Source of the DNA: Streptomyces rhizosphaerihabitans
GTDB lineage: Bacteria; Actinomycetota; Actinomycetes; Streptomycetales; Streptomycetaceae
Length of the DNA stretch: 64,000 bases
Direction: 5' to 3'
Assembly: GCF_025399795.1 (NCBI RefSeq)
Contig: NZ_JAODTZ010000038.1
Coordinates: forward strand, 1 to 64,000
Shown: one piece after another, positions 36,342-44,875 of the stretch
How positions within the stretch are numbered: position 1 is the stretch's first letter
How the letters are laid out: the number at the start of each line of letters is the position of its first letter
The notes under the pieces: model-generated
Databases searched by the model: none
What the model was told of the DNA's origin: nothing
The model's input: the letters and a program-made list of their open reading frames with translations, nothing else
Translations under genes and position numbers: made by a program

Positions 36342-37536
36342 GTTCCTCCTCCGTCCCACTGTGCGCCAGGAGCAGGCGCTGGGCGAGATGCTGCGGGATC
36401 ACTGCTCGCTCTACAACGGGGCGCTGCAGGAACGCCAGGACGCCTATCGGCATGTCTCGAAGACCTCGGTGAAGTACGGCGACCAGTCGGCCCAGCTCAA
36501 GGACATCCGGGCGTTCGACCCCGAGCGTCAGGGACGCTGGTCGTTCTCCTCCCAACAAGCCACGCTGCGCCGTCTGGACAAGGCGATGCAGGCGTTCTTC
36601 CGCCGGGTCAAGGCCGGCGAGAAGCCGGGTTACCCCCGCTTCCGGGGCGTGAACTGGTTCGACACCGTTCAGTTCCCGAAGGACGGTGACGGGTGCCGCT
36701 GGGATTCCACCCCCCACGACCCGGTCACCCGGGTACGCCTCCAGGGCGTGGGCCACGTCCGCGTGCACCAGCACCGGACGGTCAAGGGCCGGGTCAGGAC
36801 AGTCGGCGTGAAGCGTGAGGGCCGGCAGTGGTACGTCGTCCTGGCCTGCGACGAGGTCCCCGCCGAGCCGCTGCCCGCGACGGGCGCGGTGACCGGCATC
36901 GACATGGGCGTCGCCCACTTCCTGACCACGTCCCAGGGTGAGCACATCGCCAACCCCCGCCACGGCAAGCGTAACGCCGCAGCCCTGGCCAACGCCCAGC
37001 GCGCCCTCAAGGCGTTCCCACGAAGGAAGCGGGACAACCGGTCGGCCAAGCACCGCCGGGCCGTGGAGAAAGTCGCCCAACTGCACCGCAAGGTCAAGCG
37101 GCAGCGCGCCGACCACGCCCACAAGACCGCCCTCACGATGGTCCACACCTACGACGTGATCGCGCACGAACGCCTGCGCATCGCGAACATGGTCCGCGCC
37201 CCCAAGGCCAGGCCCGACCCCGGCGCCCCCTGCGCCTTCCTGCCCAACGGCACGGCGGCCAAGGCCGGGCTGAACAAGAGCATCCACGACGCGGGTTGGG
37301 GGGTGTTCCTGGGCATCCTCGCGCACAAGGCTGAAAGCGCCGGTCGCATGCTGGTTCCCGTGGACCCCCGCAACACCTCCCGCACCTGCCCCCCATGCGG
37401 GCACGTGTCCAGCGAGAACCGCGCCACACAGGAGAAGTTCGAGTGCGTGAAGTGCGGCCACACCGCCAACGCCGACACGGTCGGCGCACTCAACGTCGCT
37501 GTCAGGGCCGGGCTGGTCCTTCCCGACGTGGCCTAG
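36313..37536 (+). CDS. tnpB: TnpB, RNA-guided nuclease of an IS605-type element
   Basis: TnpB proteins are RuvC-type nucleases guided by a right-end RNA. All three acidic residues are visible: RuvC-I TGIDMGVAHF, RuvC-II IAHERLRIANM and RuvC-III ANADTVGALNVA. The zinc ribbon CPPCGHVSSENRATQ...CVKCGH is complete. The N-terminal part (YKFLLRPTVRQEQALGEMLR; YPRFRG) is typical. The ATG at 36313 overlaps tnpA, and the GTG at 36325 after AGGAGG is the alternative. Nothing suggests inactivation. The guide is expected to end at the right end near 37583. Confidence 0.9.
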   Translation: MRRTVHRAYKFLLRPTVRQEQALGEMLRDHCSLYNGALQERQDAYRHVSKTSVKYGDQSAQLKDIRAFDPERQGRWSFSSQQATLRRLDKAMQAFFRRVKAGEKPGYPRFRGVNWFDTVQFPKDGDGCRWDSTPHDPVTRVRLQGVGHVRVHQHRTVKGRVRTVGVKREGRQWYVVLACDEVPAEPLPATGAVTGIDMGVAHFLTTSQGEHIANPRHGKRNAAALANAQRALKAFPRRKRDNRSAKHRRAVEKVAQLHRKVKRQRADHAHKTALTMVHTYDVIAHERLRIANMVRAPKARPDPGAPCAFLPNGTAAKAGLNKSIHDAGWGVFLGILAHKAESAGRMLVPVDPRNTSRTCPPCGHVSSENRATQEKFECVKCGHTANADTVGALNVAVRAGLVLPDVA

Positions 37537-37583
37537 CCACCGACAGGAGAAGCCCCCCGAGCTTATCCGGGAGGAGGAGTCAC

Positions 37584-37924
37584 GCCCGCAGTCTTTACCA
37601 CCACGCACGGCGAAAGCGCGACCGACTTATGACCGATCGGCCAGCAGCGACAAGCCTCCGACCTGCAAACGGTTCCAGAAATGGGCGCTCACCCGAGGCG
37701 TCCGTCCGGCGAACCTGGCGCAGCACTCGCGTGGCGCGAAGGCCTCCGGGAGAATGCGGCGCGCTCGGCGTTCGGGCTTGCCGACAAGGGGAAGAACATC
37801 TGGTTCCGCGGCTGCATCCGTAGGCCGAGGGGGCATCCGCCTGGGCCGACGACGCGTACCCGTACGCGCCGCGCCATCACTTCGGAGAGACGCTTTCCAG
37901 TTCCCCCGGACGGCAAAAGGCAAA
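37584..37924. other. Gap after the IS605 element
   Basis: No recognised gene. Open frames on both strands lack starts and family matches. Confidence 0.35.
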
Positions 37925-37950
37925 GGCAAGGAGAGCTCTCTCTCCTTGCC
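37925..37950. terminator. 11-bp hairpin upstream of the rph promoter region
   Basis: GGCAAGGAGAG-CTCT-CTCTCCTTGCC is a perfect stem. No intact gene ends just before it. It lies 24 bases upstream of the rifamycin-associated element. Confidence 0.5.
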
Positions 37951-37973
37951 ACTCTCAACATATAGCGCGCTGG

Positions 37974-37992
37974 GGGGCTTGCCGCAAGACCC
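37974..37992 (+). promoter_or_regulatory. Rifamycin-associated element (RAE)
   Basis: GGGGCTTGCCGCAAGACCC is a near-perfect 19-bp inverted repeat closely matching the RAE described upstream of rifampin-inactivation genes in actinomycetes. It lies about 350 bases before the phosphotransferase start, with no other gene between. It indicates induction by rifamycins. Confidence 0.8.
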
Positions 37993-38063
37993 GGGTCACG
38001 GCGCAGAATCGTCGGCCGATGCCACAAACTGCGGAAAAGGCGGCACGACGTGCACGTGTTGTT

Positions 38064-38102
38064 GTCGACATGTGGGGTCGACGTATGGAGTCGACGTGTG
38101 GG
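38064..38102. repeat. Three tandem 13-bp repeats upstream of rph
   Basis: GTCGACATGTGGG, GTCGACGTATGGA and GTCGACGTGTGGG follow each other without a gap, 238-277 bases before the rph ATG. They could be operator sites or a chance minisatellite in the leader. Confidence 0.7.
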
Positions 38103-38340
38103 GGGGGGAACGTGGTGACGTCGAACCAGTCGTGGGAACCGGCAGTGCAGTTGCGGGTGCTCGGCGCGGAGGTACGGGGTGCGTGCCGCCCGACCGGGCG
38201 GAGCGGCCGGCCGACTCGTCGAAGGTAAGGCAACCGGGGATGAGGACATGCTCGACAAGAAGTTCGACGGAGTCGGAGGCGCCGGTGATTCGATCGGCCA
38301 CCGCAGTGCAAGGGAGCACGGCCGTATCGGAGGTATCGGA

Positions 38341-40938
38341 ATGATCGAGCAGTACGTATTGGATCTTCAAGAGGTCGACGAGCTTCAGGTCGCGGCCGTC
38401 GGTGGAAAGGGCGCTCACCTGGGCGGTCTGTCGCGGATCGAGGGCATCCGCGTGCCGGGTGGCTTTTGCGTGACGACGGACGCCTTCCGTCGGATCATGG
38501 CGGAAGCGCCGTCGATCGACGATCGGCTCGACCGGTTGTCGCGCTTGAACCCGGACGACCGGGAGGGGATCCGTACGCTCAGCGCGCAGATTCGTTCGGC
38601 CGTCGAAGAGGTTTCCATCCCGGGCGATCTCGCGGCGGCGATCACCAGCGGACTCGCCCGACTCGGCGAGCAAGCCGCCTACGCCGTCCGATCCAGCGCG
38701 ACGGCAGAGGACCTGCCGACGGCCTCCTTCGCCGGCCAGCAGGACACGTACCTGAACGTCGTGGGGCCGACGGCGATCCTCCGGCACGTCAGCCGGTGCT
38801 GGGCCTCGCTGTTCACCGAGCGGGCCGTGACCTACCGCCAGCGGAACGGCATCGACCACCGCACGGTCCACATGGCCGTGGTCGTGCAGCAGATGGTCTT
38901 CCCGCATGCGGCCGGCATCCTGTTCACGGCCGACCCCGTCACGGGCAACCGGAAGGTCGCCACCGTGGACGCCGGCTTCGGCCTCGGCGAGGCTCTGGTC
39001 TCCGGCCTGGTGAACCCGGACGTCTTCAAGGTGCGGCACGGCGAAGTCGTCGCCAAGGCGATCGCCGCCAAACAGCGTGCCGTTCACGCCCTTCCGGCCG
39101 GCGGTACGCAGGAAGTGGCGATCGACTCGCAGCGGCAGGAGCAGCCGGCGCTGACGGATGCGCAGGTCGTGCGGCTCGTGCAGCTCGGCCGGCGGATCGA
39201 AGCACACTTCGGCCGCCCTCAGGACATCGAATGGTGCCTGGCCGATGACGGCTTCCAGATCGTTCAGAGCCGGCCGATCACGACGCTGTTCCCCATCCCC
39301 GAGGCCGATGACCAGGAGAATCACGTCTACGTCTCCGTGGGGCATCAGCAGATGATGACCGACCCCATGAAGCCCCTGGGGTTCTCCATGTGGCAGCTGA
39401 CGGCCATGGTGCCGATGCACGAGGCCGGCGGGAGGCTGTTCGTCGACGTCACCCGGCGCCTGGCCTCGCCCGCGAGCCGCGCCGCCCTCCTGGACATCAT
39501 GGGGAGAGGCGATCCGCTGGTCAGGGACGCTCTGGAGACCGTCCTGGACCGCGACGACTTCGTCCCCTCGCTCCCGGACGCGGGCCGCGGCGGGCCGCCG
39601 GTCGGCGGCGCGTCCGCCCCGATCGAGACCGATCCGGCCATCGTCACCGAGCTGATCGAGCGCACCCGGGTATCCCTCGCCGCCTTGGAGCGCGGCATCC
39701 GGACGAAGAGCGGACCGGCGCTGTTCGACTTCCTGCTGGAGGCCTTCGAGGAGCACAAGCGAGTCCTCAGTGATCCGCTGAGCGTGCAGGCGATCATGGC
39801 GGGGATGGAGGCCACGTGGTGGCTCAACGACAAGCTGGAGGAGTGGCTGGGCGAGAAGAACGCGGCTGACACGCTCACGCTGTCCGCCCCCGACAACATC
39901 ACCTCGGAGATGGGACTGGCGCTGCTCGACGTCGCGGACGTGATCCGCCCGCAGCCGGAGGTGGTGGCGTTCCTGCAGGGCGTCGAGGACGAGGACTTCC
40001 TGGACGAGCTGGCGAAGCTCACGGGCGGGACCGAAGCGCGCGACGCCATCGAGACCTACCTCGACCGGTACGGCATGCGCTGCGTCGGCGAGATCGACAT
40101 CACGAGGCCACGTTGGCGCGAACGCCCCGCCACACTCGTGCCCGTGATCCTCGACAACGTCAGGAACTTCGAGCCGGGCGCCGCCGGGCGGCGCTTCGAG
40201 CAAGGGCGGCAGAAGTCGCTGAAGAAGGAAGAGGACGTGCTGTCACGGCTGAGGACCCTGCCTGACGGGGACCGGAAAGCCGACGAGGCCGAGCGAATGA
40301 TCGACCGGGTCAGAACCTTCATCGGGTACCGGGAATACCCGAAGTACGGCATCGTCAGCCGCTACTTCGTCTACAAGCAGGCCCTGCTGGAGGAGGCCGA
40401 GCGCCTCGTGCAGGCCGACGTGCTTCCTGAGAGGGAGGACATCTTCTACCTCACGTTCCAGGAACTCCACGACGTCGTGCGCTCGCACCAGGTGGATGAC
40501 CAGCTCGTCCAGCAGCGCAAGGAGGCGTTCGGGTCGCACCACGCGCTCACACCGCCCCGGGTCCTCACGTCGGATGGCGAGGCTGTCACCGGGGCGTACC
40601 GGCGCGACGGCGTGCCGGCCGGCGCCCTGATCGGCCTACCGGTTTCCGCCGGGACCATCGAGGGGAGGGCCCGCGTCATCCTTGACATGGCGGAGGCCGA
40701 TCTCGAAGCGGGCGACATCCTGGTCACGACCTTTACGGACCCCAGCTGGTCGCCGCTGTTCGTCGGAGTCGCGGGTCTGGTGACGGAGGTGGGCGGCCTG
40801 ATGACCCATGGCGCGGTGATCGCCCGGGAGTACGGCTTGCCGGCCGTCGTGGGGGTGGAGCAGGCCACCCGGCTGATCCGGGACGGGCAGCGGATCCGCG
40901 TGCACGGAACGGACGGGTACGTCGAGATCCTGCCTTGA
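38341..40938 (+). CDS. rph: Rifampin phosphotransferase (rifamycin-inactivating)
   Basis: This enzyme uses ATP and water to phosphorylate the C21 hydroxyl of rifamycins. The N-terminal ATP-grasp/PPDK domain shows GGKGAHLGGLSRIEGIRVPG, AAYAVRSSATAEDLPTASFAG and GDGF-like GFQIVQSRPITTLFPIPE. The middle substrate-binding part (about 340-750) includes the QENHVYVSVGHQQMMTDPMK start. The swivelling C-terminal domain holds TEVGGLMTHGAVIAREYGLP with the phospho-relay His. The length of 865 aa matches known Rph. The ATG at 38341 has GGAGG seven bases upstream and gives the usual MIEQYVLDLQEV opening. An upstream RAE supports the assignment over plain PEP synthase. Confidence 0.93.
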   Translation: MIEQYVLDLQEVDELQVAAVGGKGAHLGGLSRIEGIRVPGGFCVTTDAFRRIMAEAPSIDDRLDRLSRLNPDDREGIRTLSAQIRSAVEEVSIPGDLAAAITSGLARLGEQAAYAVRSSATAEDLPTASFAGQQDTYLNVVGPTAILRHVSRCWASLFTERAVTYRQRNGIDHRTVHMAVVVQQMVFPHAAGILFTADPVTGNRKVATVDAGFGLGEALVSGLVNPDVFKVRHGEVVAKAIAAKQRAVHALPAGGTQEVAIDSQRQEQPALTDAQVVRLVQLGRRIEAHFGRPQDIEWCLADDGFQIVQSRPITTLFPIPEADDQENHVYVSVGHQQMMTDPMKPLGFSMWQLTAMVPMHEAGGRLFVDVTRRLASPASRAALLDIMGRGDPLVRDALETVLDRDDFVPSLPDAGRGGPPVGGASAPIETDPAIVTELIERTRVSLAALERGIRTKSGPALFDFLLEAFEEHKRVLSDPLSVQAIMAGMEATWWLNDKLEEWLGEKNAADTLTLSAPDNITSEMGLALLDVADVIRPQPEVVAFLQGVEDEDFLDELAKLTGGTEARDAIETYLDRYGMRCVGEIDITRPRWRERPATLVPVILDNVRNFEPGAAGRRFEQGRQKSLKKEEDVLSRLRTLPDGDRKADEAERMIDRVRTFIGYREYPKYGIVSRYFVYKQALLEEAERLVQADVLPEREDIFYLTFQELHDVVRSHQVDDQLVQQRKEAFGSHHALTPPRVLTSDGEAVTGAYRRDGVPAGALIGLPVSAGTIEGRARVILDMAEADLEAGDILVTTFTDPSWSPLFVGVAGLVTEVGGLMTHGAVIAREYGLPAVVGVEQATRLIRDGQRIRVHGTDGYVEILP

Positions 40939-40946
40939 CCGGCCGC

Positions 40947-40955
40947 ACCGAGGCC
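40947..40955. repeat. Left 9-bp target duplication of the composite transposon
   Basis: ACCGAGGCC directly outside the left end of the first IS copy, identical to 44551-44559 outside the right end of the second. Confidence 0.8.
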
Positions 40956-42329
40956 CAGGGCTTGATCAAGTTCCGTGGGCGTCCGGATTGTTGGTGATGC
41001 CCAGGATGGGGAGTGCTCGTTGGGGCTCGTCGCGGATCGCCCGGGTGGTCTTGGCGATGTTGTCGGCTCCGAGGGTTTTCAGTGCGCCGATGGCGAGGTT
41101 GCGGAGGGTCGCCATCGCCCGTGGTGCGGTCCCGGCGTGGACGGTGGAGGCGTCCTCGGCGAAGGTGACATCCCTGATGTGGTGCGAGGAGTTCTCCACG
41201 CCCCAGTGCCCGCGAATCGCGGCGGCCAGATCGGCGGGACCGGCTTGGTGGGCGTCGAGATTTGTGACGGCGTAGACACTCTCACGGGTCTCACGCCGGC
41301 CGGTCTGCTTGCGGCGGCGGTGGATGCGGATGGCCAGGCGGGCGTGGGGAAAGGCGATTCCGCCGAGTTTGTCGGCGATCGAGCAAGTCTTGATTGAGCG
41401 GGACTCGCGGCGTCCGTGTCCAGCCCCGGAGGCGGTGTGCTGGACTGCGATGGACTGCCAGGGCAGGGCGGCGAGTTGGGCGTGGACGGTGGGCTGGTTG
41501 GTCTTGATCACGGCGATGTAGTGGGCCTTCTTGGTCTCGACCAGCCAGGAGATGTTCGACTTGACCGAGTGCAGGGCGTCGAAGGTGACGACGGTGCCGG
41601 TCAGGTCCAGCGGTGCCAGCAGTGGACAGAAGTGTGTGGTTTCGTTCGTCTTCGCGCCGACTTCTACCTGGGCAAGGGTCACGACGGTGCCGTGGGTGAC
41701 CGCGGAGAGCAGATGTCGGCGCGTCGCGGTGAGACGGGCTGATCCCTTGAGTGCCTTGCCGTCGACAGCGATCACACGCGACGGCCCGAACCCGGAGGGC
41801 GACGAAGCCTGGGCGGGTTCGGTGGCGGCGCGGTGCCGGTCGGCCAGGTAGGCGCCGACCGCCCGGTCCAGGGCGTCACCGTCAACAGCCCCCAGCACAC
41901 GGCCGATCGTGGCCGGCGGAGTGCGCCGCCATCTGAGCAGGTGGCGGCGGATCCCGATCGCCGTCAGGAGTGCCGTCGAGGCACGCTGGCTCCACTCGGC
42001 GAGTTCGTCGATGCTCCTGGCTCCCGAGACAGCCGCGCAGGCGCACACCAGCAGGATCGCTGTGAGTGAGTACCACCGGCCCCGCCGTGCGCGCGGGTCG
42101 GGCACCGAGTCGAAGTAGGGGCGCAGGTCGGCGATCCGGCCGCTGTCCAGCGGGCCCAGTTTCACCAGCACGGCAGGTATGGGAGAGGATGCAGCAGCAG
42201 GCACGGGCCACCTCATGATCATCTGGCTTAGACACCACAATGATCACGAAGCCCGTGCCTGCCTTGTTATGCGCCCCAACCGGTCACAACCCGACCAGCC
42301 GCACGACCCCGGAACTTGCAACCGCCCTG
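40956..42329 (-). mobile_element. ISAs1-family element, copy 1, 1374 bp, complete
   Basis: Terminal inverted repeats: CAGGGCTTGATCAAGTTCC at the left, and CAGGGCGGTTGCAAGTTCC read inward at the right. It contains one intact transposase gene on the minus strand. The ends resemble those of the element at 24458 only in the first seven bases or so. Confidence 0.88.
40966..42240 (-). CDS. ISAs1-family transposase, 424 aa
   Basis: The motifs are DLRPYFDSVPDPRARRGRWY at the N-terminal domain, SRVIAVDGKALKGSARL at the first catalytic Asp, TGTVVTFDALHSVKSNISWL and [21 protein letters not shown]. It is intact and differs clearly from the transposase at 24545, so the two are separate arrivals. The start is at 42240, inside an inverted pair CAGGCACGGGC/GCCCGTGCCTG. 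Confidence 0.9.
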   Translation of the reverse strand: MWCLSQMIMRWPVPAAASSPIPAVLVKLGPLDSGRIADLRPYFDSVPDPRARRGRWYSLTAILLVCACAAVSGARSIDELAEWSQRASTALLTAIGIRRHLLRWRRTPPATIGRVLGAVDGDALDRAVGAYLADRHRAATEPAQASSPSGFGPSRVIAVDGKALKGSARLTATRRHLLSAVTHGTVVTLAQVEVGAKTNETTHFCPLLAPLDLTGTVVTFDALHSVKSNISWLVETKKAHYIAVIKTNQPTVHAQLAALPWQSIAVQHTASGAGHGRRESRSIKTCSIADKLGGIAFPHARLAIRIHRRRKQTGRRETRESVYAVTNLDAHQAGPADLAAAIRGHWGVENSSHHIRDVTFAEDASTVHAGTAPRAMATLRNLAIGALKTLGADNIAKTTRAIRDEPQRALPILGITNNPDAHGT

Positions 42330-42469
42330 CAACAGGGCCTCCCGGAACGCTCGGAATGGGGTCGCACCCCCGAGCTACCAGGAGGCCCTGCCTTCATGCG
42401 CGTACGGCCGGAAGATCACCCGACCAGGAACTCCGTTCGACCTGCAGGTTTCAAGATCGGTTGAGATGC

Positions 42470-42573
42470 GGCTTCTCACTGCAAGCGACGCCTCACCGAC
42501 CTCGACTGAACCCACCACCCCGTTGATCCGTCAGATCACGAAGTACGACTGGAGTACTGGGCCACGAAGAGCA
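42470..42573 (+). repeat. Left arm of a roughly 100-bp inverted repeat in the cargo
   Basis: The segment from CGGCTTCTCACTGCAAGCGA to GACTGGAGTACTGGG recurs in inverted form at about 43797-43903 with roughly 85% identity by eye. Part of it may encode LEYWATKSTLRYAQRHPELL beyond the repeat. The source element is not recognised. Confidence 0.65.
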
Positions 42574-42700
42574 CCCTGCGCTACGCCCAGCGCCACCCCG
42601 AACTCCTCATCGGTTTCCTGGCCGGAACCGGCCTGGAACTTGTCGCCCCCGCGTCAGCCCGTAGTCAGAGATCAGCATCAGCGGGGGTCTCGCCACGCGA

Positions 42701-43150
42701 TCAGCCGTGGACGGTCTGCTTCACACCGTCCTTGGTGGTGATGTCCACGGACATACGCCACCTCGTACGCTTGCCAACCGTGACGGTGACCGTGTCCGCG
42801 AATTTTCTGCCGCGCAAATCCTTCGCCTTGATGCGGGCGCCGAACGTGGCGCTGTCGTCGCAGCCACCGACCTCGGCGCTGAGGCCGGTTCCGCTAGTGA
42901 CAGTGAGACCGCCAGGTCCGAGACAGTCGTAGCGGACGCCTAGTTCGGCGATCAGGTCAGCAGAAACAGGAAGTTTGACCGTCCCGGGTCCGAGATGGCC
43001 CGGCGTCTCCTTTCCGCTGTCAGGACGGTCCGGATCAGACACCAGCACTGATTTCGACGGGCTGCCCACAGGAGCCCGATTTCCCCCTCCCCCACACCCG
43101 GCGGCCAGGATGACGATGACTGGCAGTACGGCCAGATGTCTTCTGCGCAT
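42701..43150 (-). CDS. Putative lipoprotein, 149 aa, transposon cargo
   Basis: The signal sequence HLAVLPVIVILAAGC is a good lipobox, with Cys19 expected to be lipidated. A Gly/Ser/Pro linker follows, then a beta-rich domain with two further Cys (RYDCLGPGGLTVTSGTG; GGCDDSATFG). I do not recognise the domain. The ATG at 43150 shares one base with the stop of the preceding secreted-protein gene (TGATG), so translation is coupled and the two products probably work together. Confidence 0.65.
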   Translation of the reverse strand: MRRRHLAVLPVIVILAAGCGGGGNRAPVGSPSKSVLVSDPDRPDSGKETPGHLGPGTVKLPVSADLIAELGVRYDCLGPGGLTVTSGTGLSAEVGGCDDSATFGARIKAKDLRGRKFADTVTVTVGKRTRWRMSVDITTKDGVKQTVHG

Positions 43151-43689
43151 CAGCTCTTTCCGTGCCAGGTTTCGCGACCCTTGTAGAGCAGCCGCGCTGA
43201 TCCACTGCGCAGCACCTTGGTGCTGCAGTTGGGCTGCGTCTGGTTGTAGTTCCACTTCGTGTACCTGAGCTTCACACCCGCGTGCAGGTAACCGTGCCTC
43301 ATGTTGTTCGGCACCTTCCACGACCACGTGTAGGTCGAGCTGTTCGTCCACTGCCATGCGAAGTGGTAGTCGAACGACGCCGACGCCTTGACGAAGACCA
43401 CCTTCGCTTCGCCCGTGATCGCTCCGCCCACGGTGGACGTCGTCGTCTTTCCCTTGTGGAAGGTGATGCTGATTGTCGTACCGCTGTCGCCGCCGGAACG
43501 GGGTTCCAGGTCCCGGTAGTAATTGTGACTGCCGGAAAAATCGTAGCCCTTGGTCATCGGGCAACTCATGGGCACAGCGGCGGACGCAGGTGTGGAGCTG
43601 ATGACGGCCAGTGCCGCTGCGACACAGCCTGCCGACATGATTCGCGAAATTCGGCGCACGCGTTCCCCTCGGTTTTCTTTGGTCGACAA
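43150..43689 (-). CDS. Secreted protein of unknown function, 179 aa, transposon cargo
   Basis: A signal peptide (IMSAGCVAAALAVISSTPASA) with an Ala-x-Ala cleavage site is followed by a domain of about 140 residues rich in Ser, Thr, Gly and Trp. The alternating stretch TTISITFHKGKTTTSTVGGA and the aromatic cluster FDYHFAWQWTNSSTYTWSWK suggest long beta strands, as in beta-sheet toxins or binding proteins, but I recognise no family. It precedes and is coupled to the lipoprotein gene. A secreted toxin or binding protein with a surface partner is speculation. Confidence 0.65.
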   Translation of the reverse strand: MSTKENRGERVRRISRIMSAGCVAAALAVISSTPASAAVPMSCPMTKGYDFSGSHNYYRDLEPRSGGDSGTTISITFHKGKTTTSTVGGAITGEAKVVFVKASASFDYHFAWQWTNSSTYTWSWKVPNNMRHGYLHAGVKLRYTKWNYNQTQPNCSTKVLRSGSARLLYKGRETWHGKS

Positions 43690-44020
43690 CGGCCTCTACA
43701 GCCGCCGAGGAGAGACCCTAGCGCCGACTCCCACCTCCGTTCGCACGGTTGAGCGAAACCTGAGGTGCGGCGACAGGCGGGACCGGGTCGCCCGTTCGGG
43801 TGCTGGTGCCCCAGTACTCCAGTTGCACTTGGCGATCTGACGGATCATCTGGGTGAAGGGTTCAGTCGAGGTCGGTGTGACGTCGCTTGCAGTGAGAAGC
43901 CGTGGCGGTCACGCTTTTCGGCTCTGACTCAATTTCTGGATGCTGTTGGTGATCTTCACGCGGTGAGGTGAAGTCTGCCGGCTGTCCGTGAGTCGATGTT
44001 CTCGTGGTGCTGCACTGGTG
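43690..44020. other. Cargo flank holding the right arm of the inverted repeat
   Basis: It contains the inverted copy of the 42470-42573 segment at about 43797-43903. No gene is supported. The promoter of the secreted-protein gene should lie in 43690-43790. Confidence 0.5.
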
Positions 44021-44550
44021 CAGGGCTTGATCAAGTTCCATGGGCGTCCGGATTGTTGGTGATGCCCAGGATGGGGAGTGCTCGTTGGGGCTCGTCGCGG
44101 ATCGCCCGGGTGGTCTTGGCGATGTTGTCGGCTCCGAGGGTTTTCAGCGCGCCGATGGCGAGGTTGCGGAGGGTCGCCATGGCCCGTAGTGCGGTCCCGG
44201 CGTGGACGGTGGAGGCGTCCTCGGCGAAGGTGACATCCCTACAGCCGCGCAGGCGCACAGGCGCACACCAGCAGGATCGCTGTGAGTGAGTACCACCGGC
44301 CCCGCCGTGCGCGCGGGTCGGGCACCGAGTCGAAGTAGGGGCGCAGGTCGGCGATCCGGCCGCTGTCCAGCGGGCCCAGTTTCACCAGCACGGCAGGTAG
44401 TGGGAGAGGACGCAGCAGCAGGCACGGGCCACCTCATGATCATCTGGCTTAGACACCACAATGATCACGAAGCCCGTGCCTGCCTTGTTGTGCGCCCCAA
44501 CCGGTCACAACCCGACCAGCCGCACGACCCCGGAACTTGCAACCGCCCTG
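44021..44550 (-). mobile_element. ISAs1-family element, copy 2, internally deleted
   Basis: It has both terminal repeats of copy 1, but about 850 bases are missing: sequence equivalent to 40956-41176 joins sequence equivalent to about 42032-42329 at ggtgacatccct/acagccgcg. A short AGGCGCAC duplication lies just after the junction. The transposase is reduced to its two ends, so movement would need copy 1 in trans. Confidence 0.88.
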
Positions 44551-44559
44551 ACCGAGGCC
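44551..44559. repeat. Right 9-bp target duplication of the composite transposon
   Basis: ACCGAGGCC, matching 40947-40955. Confidence 0.8.
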
Positions 44560-44875
44560 TGATGCGGAGGATCACCCCGACCACTTGAGCCGGTCCGCCA
44601 CGACTGCTTCACCCAATCGCACTTCGGCCGCTTCTCCGCCCTGACGCCCGACTTCCCCTGCAGGCAGGGTCTTTCACGCTGCGAGAGGGTGACACTATTG
44701 TTCAACTCCCGCAACTATCATGCGGTGCGACCAAGTCTCGGTGATCGACGCATCGCACTCGGATTCTCCCTCGGACCCACTGTCAACGGTGAATTGCCGG
44801 CACAGGGGTGAATCACCCATTCCCGTAGGGCTTTTGACACCCGAACGACAAGATGCCCATTTTGGAGATGTGACT
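44560..44875. other. Gap before the PhzF gene
   Basis: No gene was recognised. TTGACA at 44834-44839 may be a -35 element. An inverted pair of GGTGAATT/GGTGAATC type near 44790-44815 is weak. Confidence 0.35.

Larger units (their letters stand above)
35745..37583 (+). mobile_element. IS200/IS605-family element with tnpA and tnpB
   Basis: The left end has the small imperfect hairpin CCCGCGCC-TTCA-GGCGTGGG (35753-35772) expected for TnpA recognition. tnpA and tnpB follow, overlapping by 29 bases. The right end after tnpB contains a foldable C-rich/G-rich stretch (about 37550-37583), where TnpB guide RNA scaffolds normally lie. Exact ends are estimated. Confidence 0.75.
40956..44550. mobile_element. 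Composite transposon: two ISAs1-family copies around two exported-protein genes
   Basis: IS copy 1 (40956-42329) and IS copy 2 (44021-44550) lie in the same orientation, with near-identical sequence in shared parts. Only the outermost flanks match (ACCGAGGCC at 40947 and 44551); the inner flanks differ (caacagggc versus actggtg). That pattern fits the 3.6-kb unit having inserted as one. The cargo is a lipoprotein gene and a secreted-protein gene. Confidence 0.75.

Noticed and set aside
38064-38102. Possible CRISPR-like repeats
   Set aside because: The three 13-bp units have no spacers, and the 24-bp array at 22261 likewise lacks unique spacers, leader and cas genes.
38341-40938. Calling the gene phosphoenolpyruvate synthase
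   Set aside because: The N-terminal opening, length of 865 aa, C-terminal TEVGGLMTHGAVIAREYG and the upstream RAE fit rifampin phosphotransferase better.
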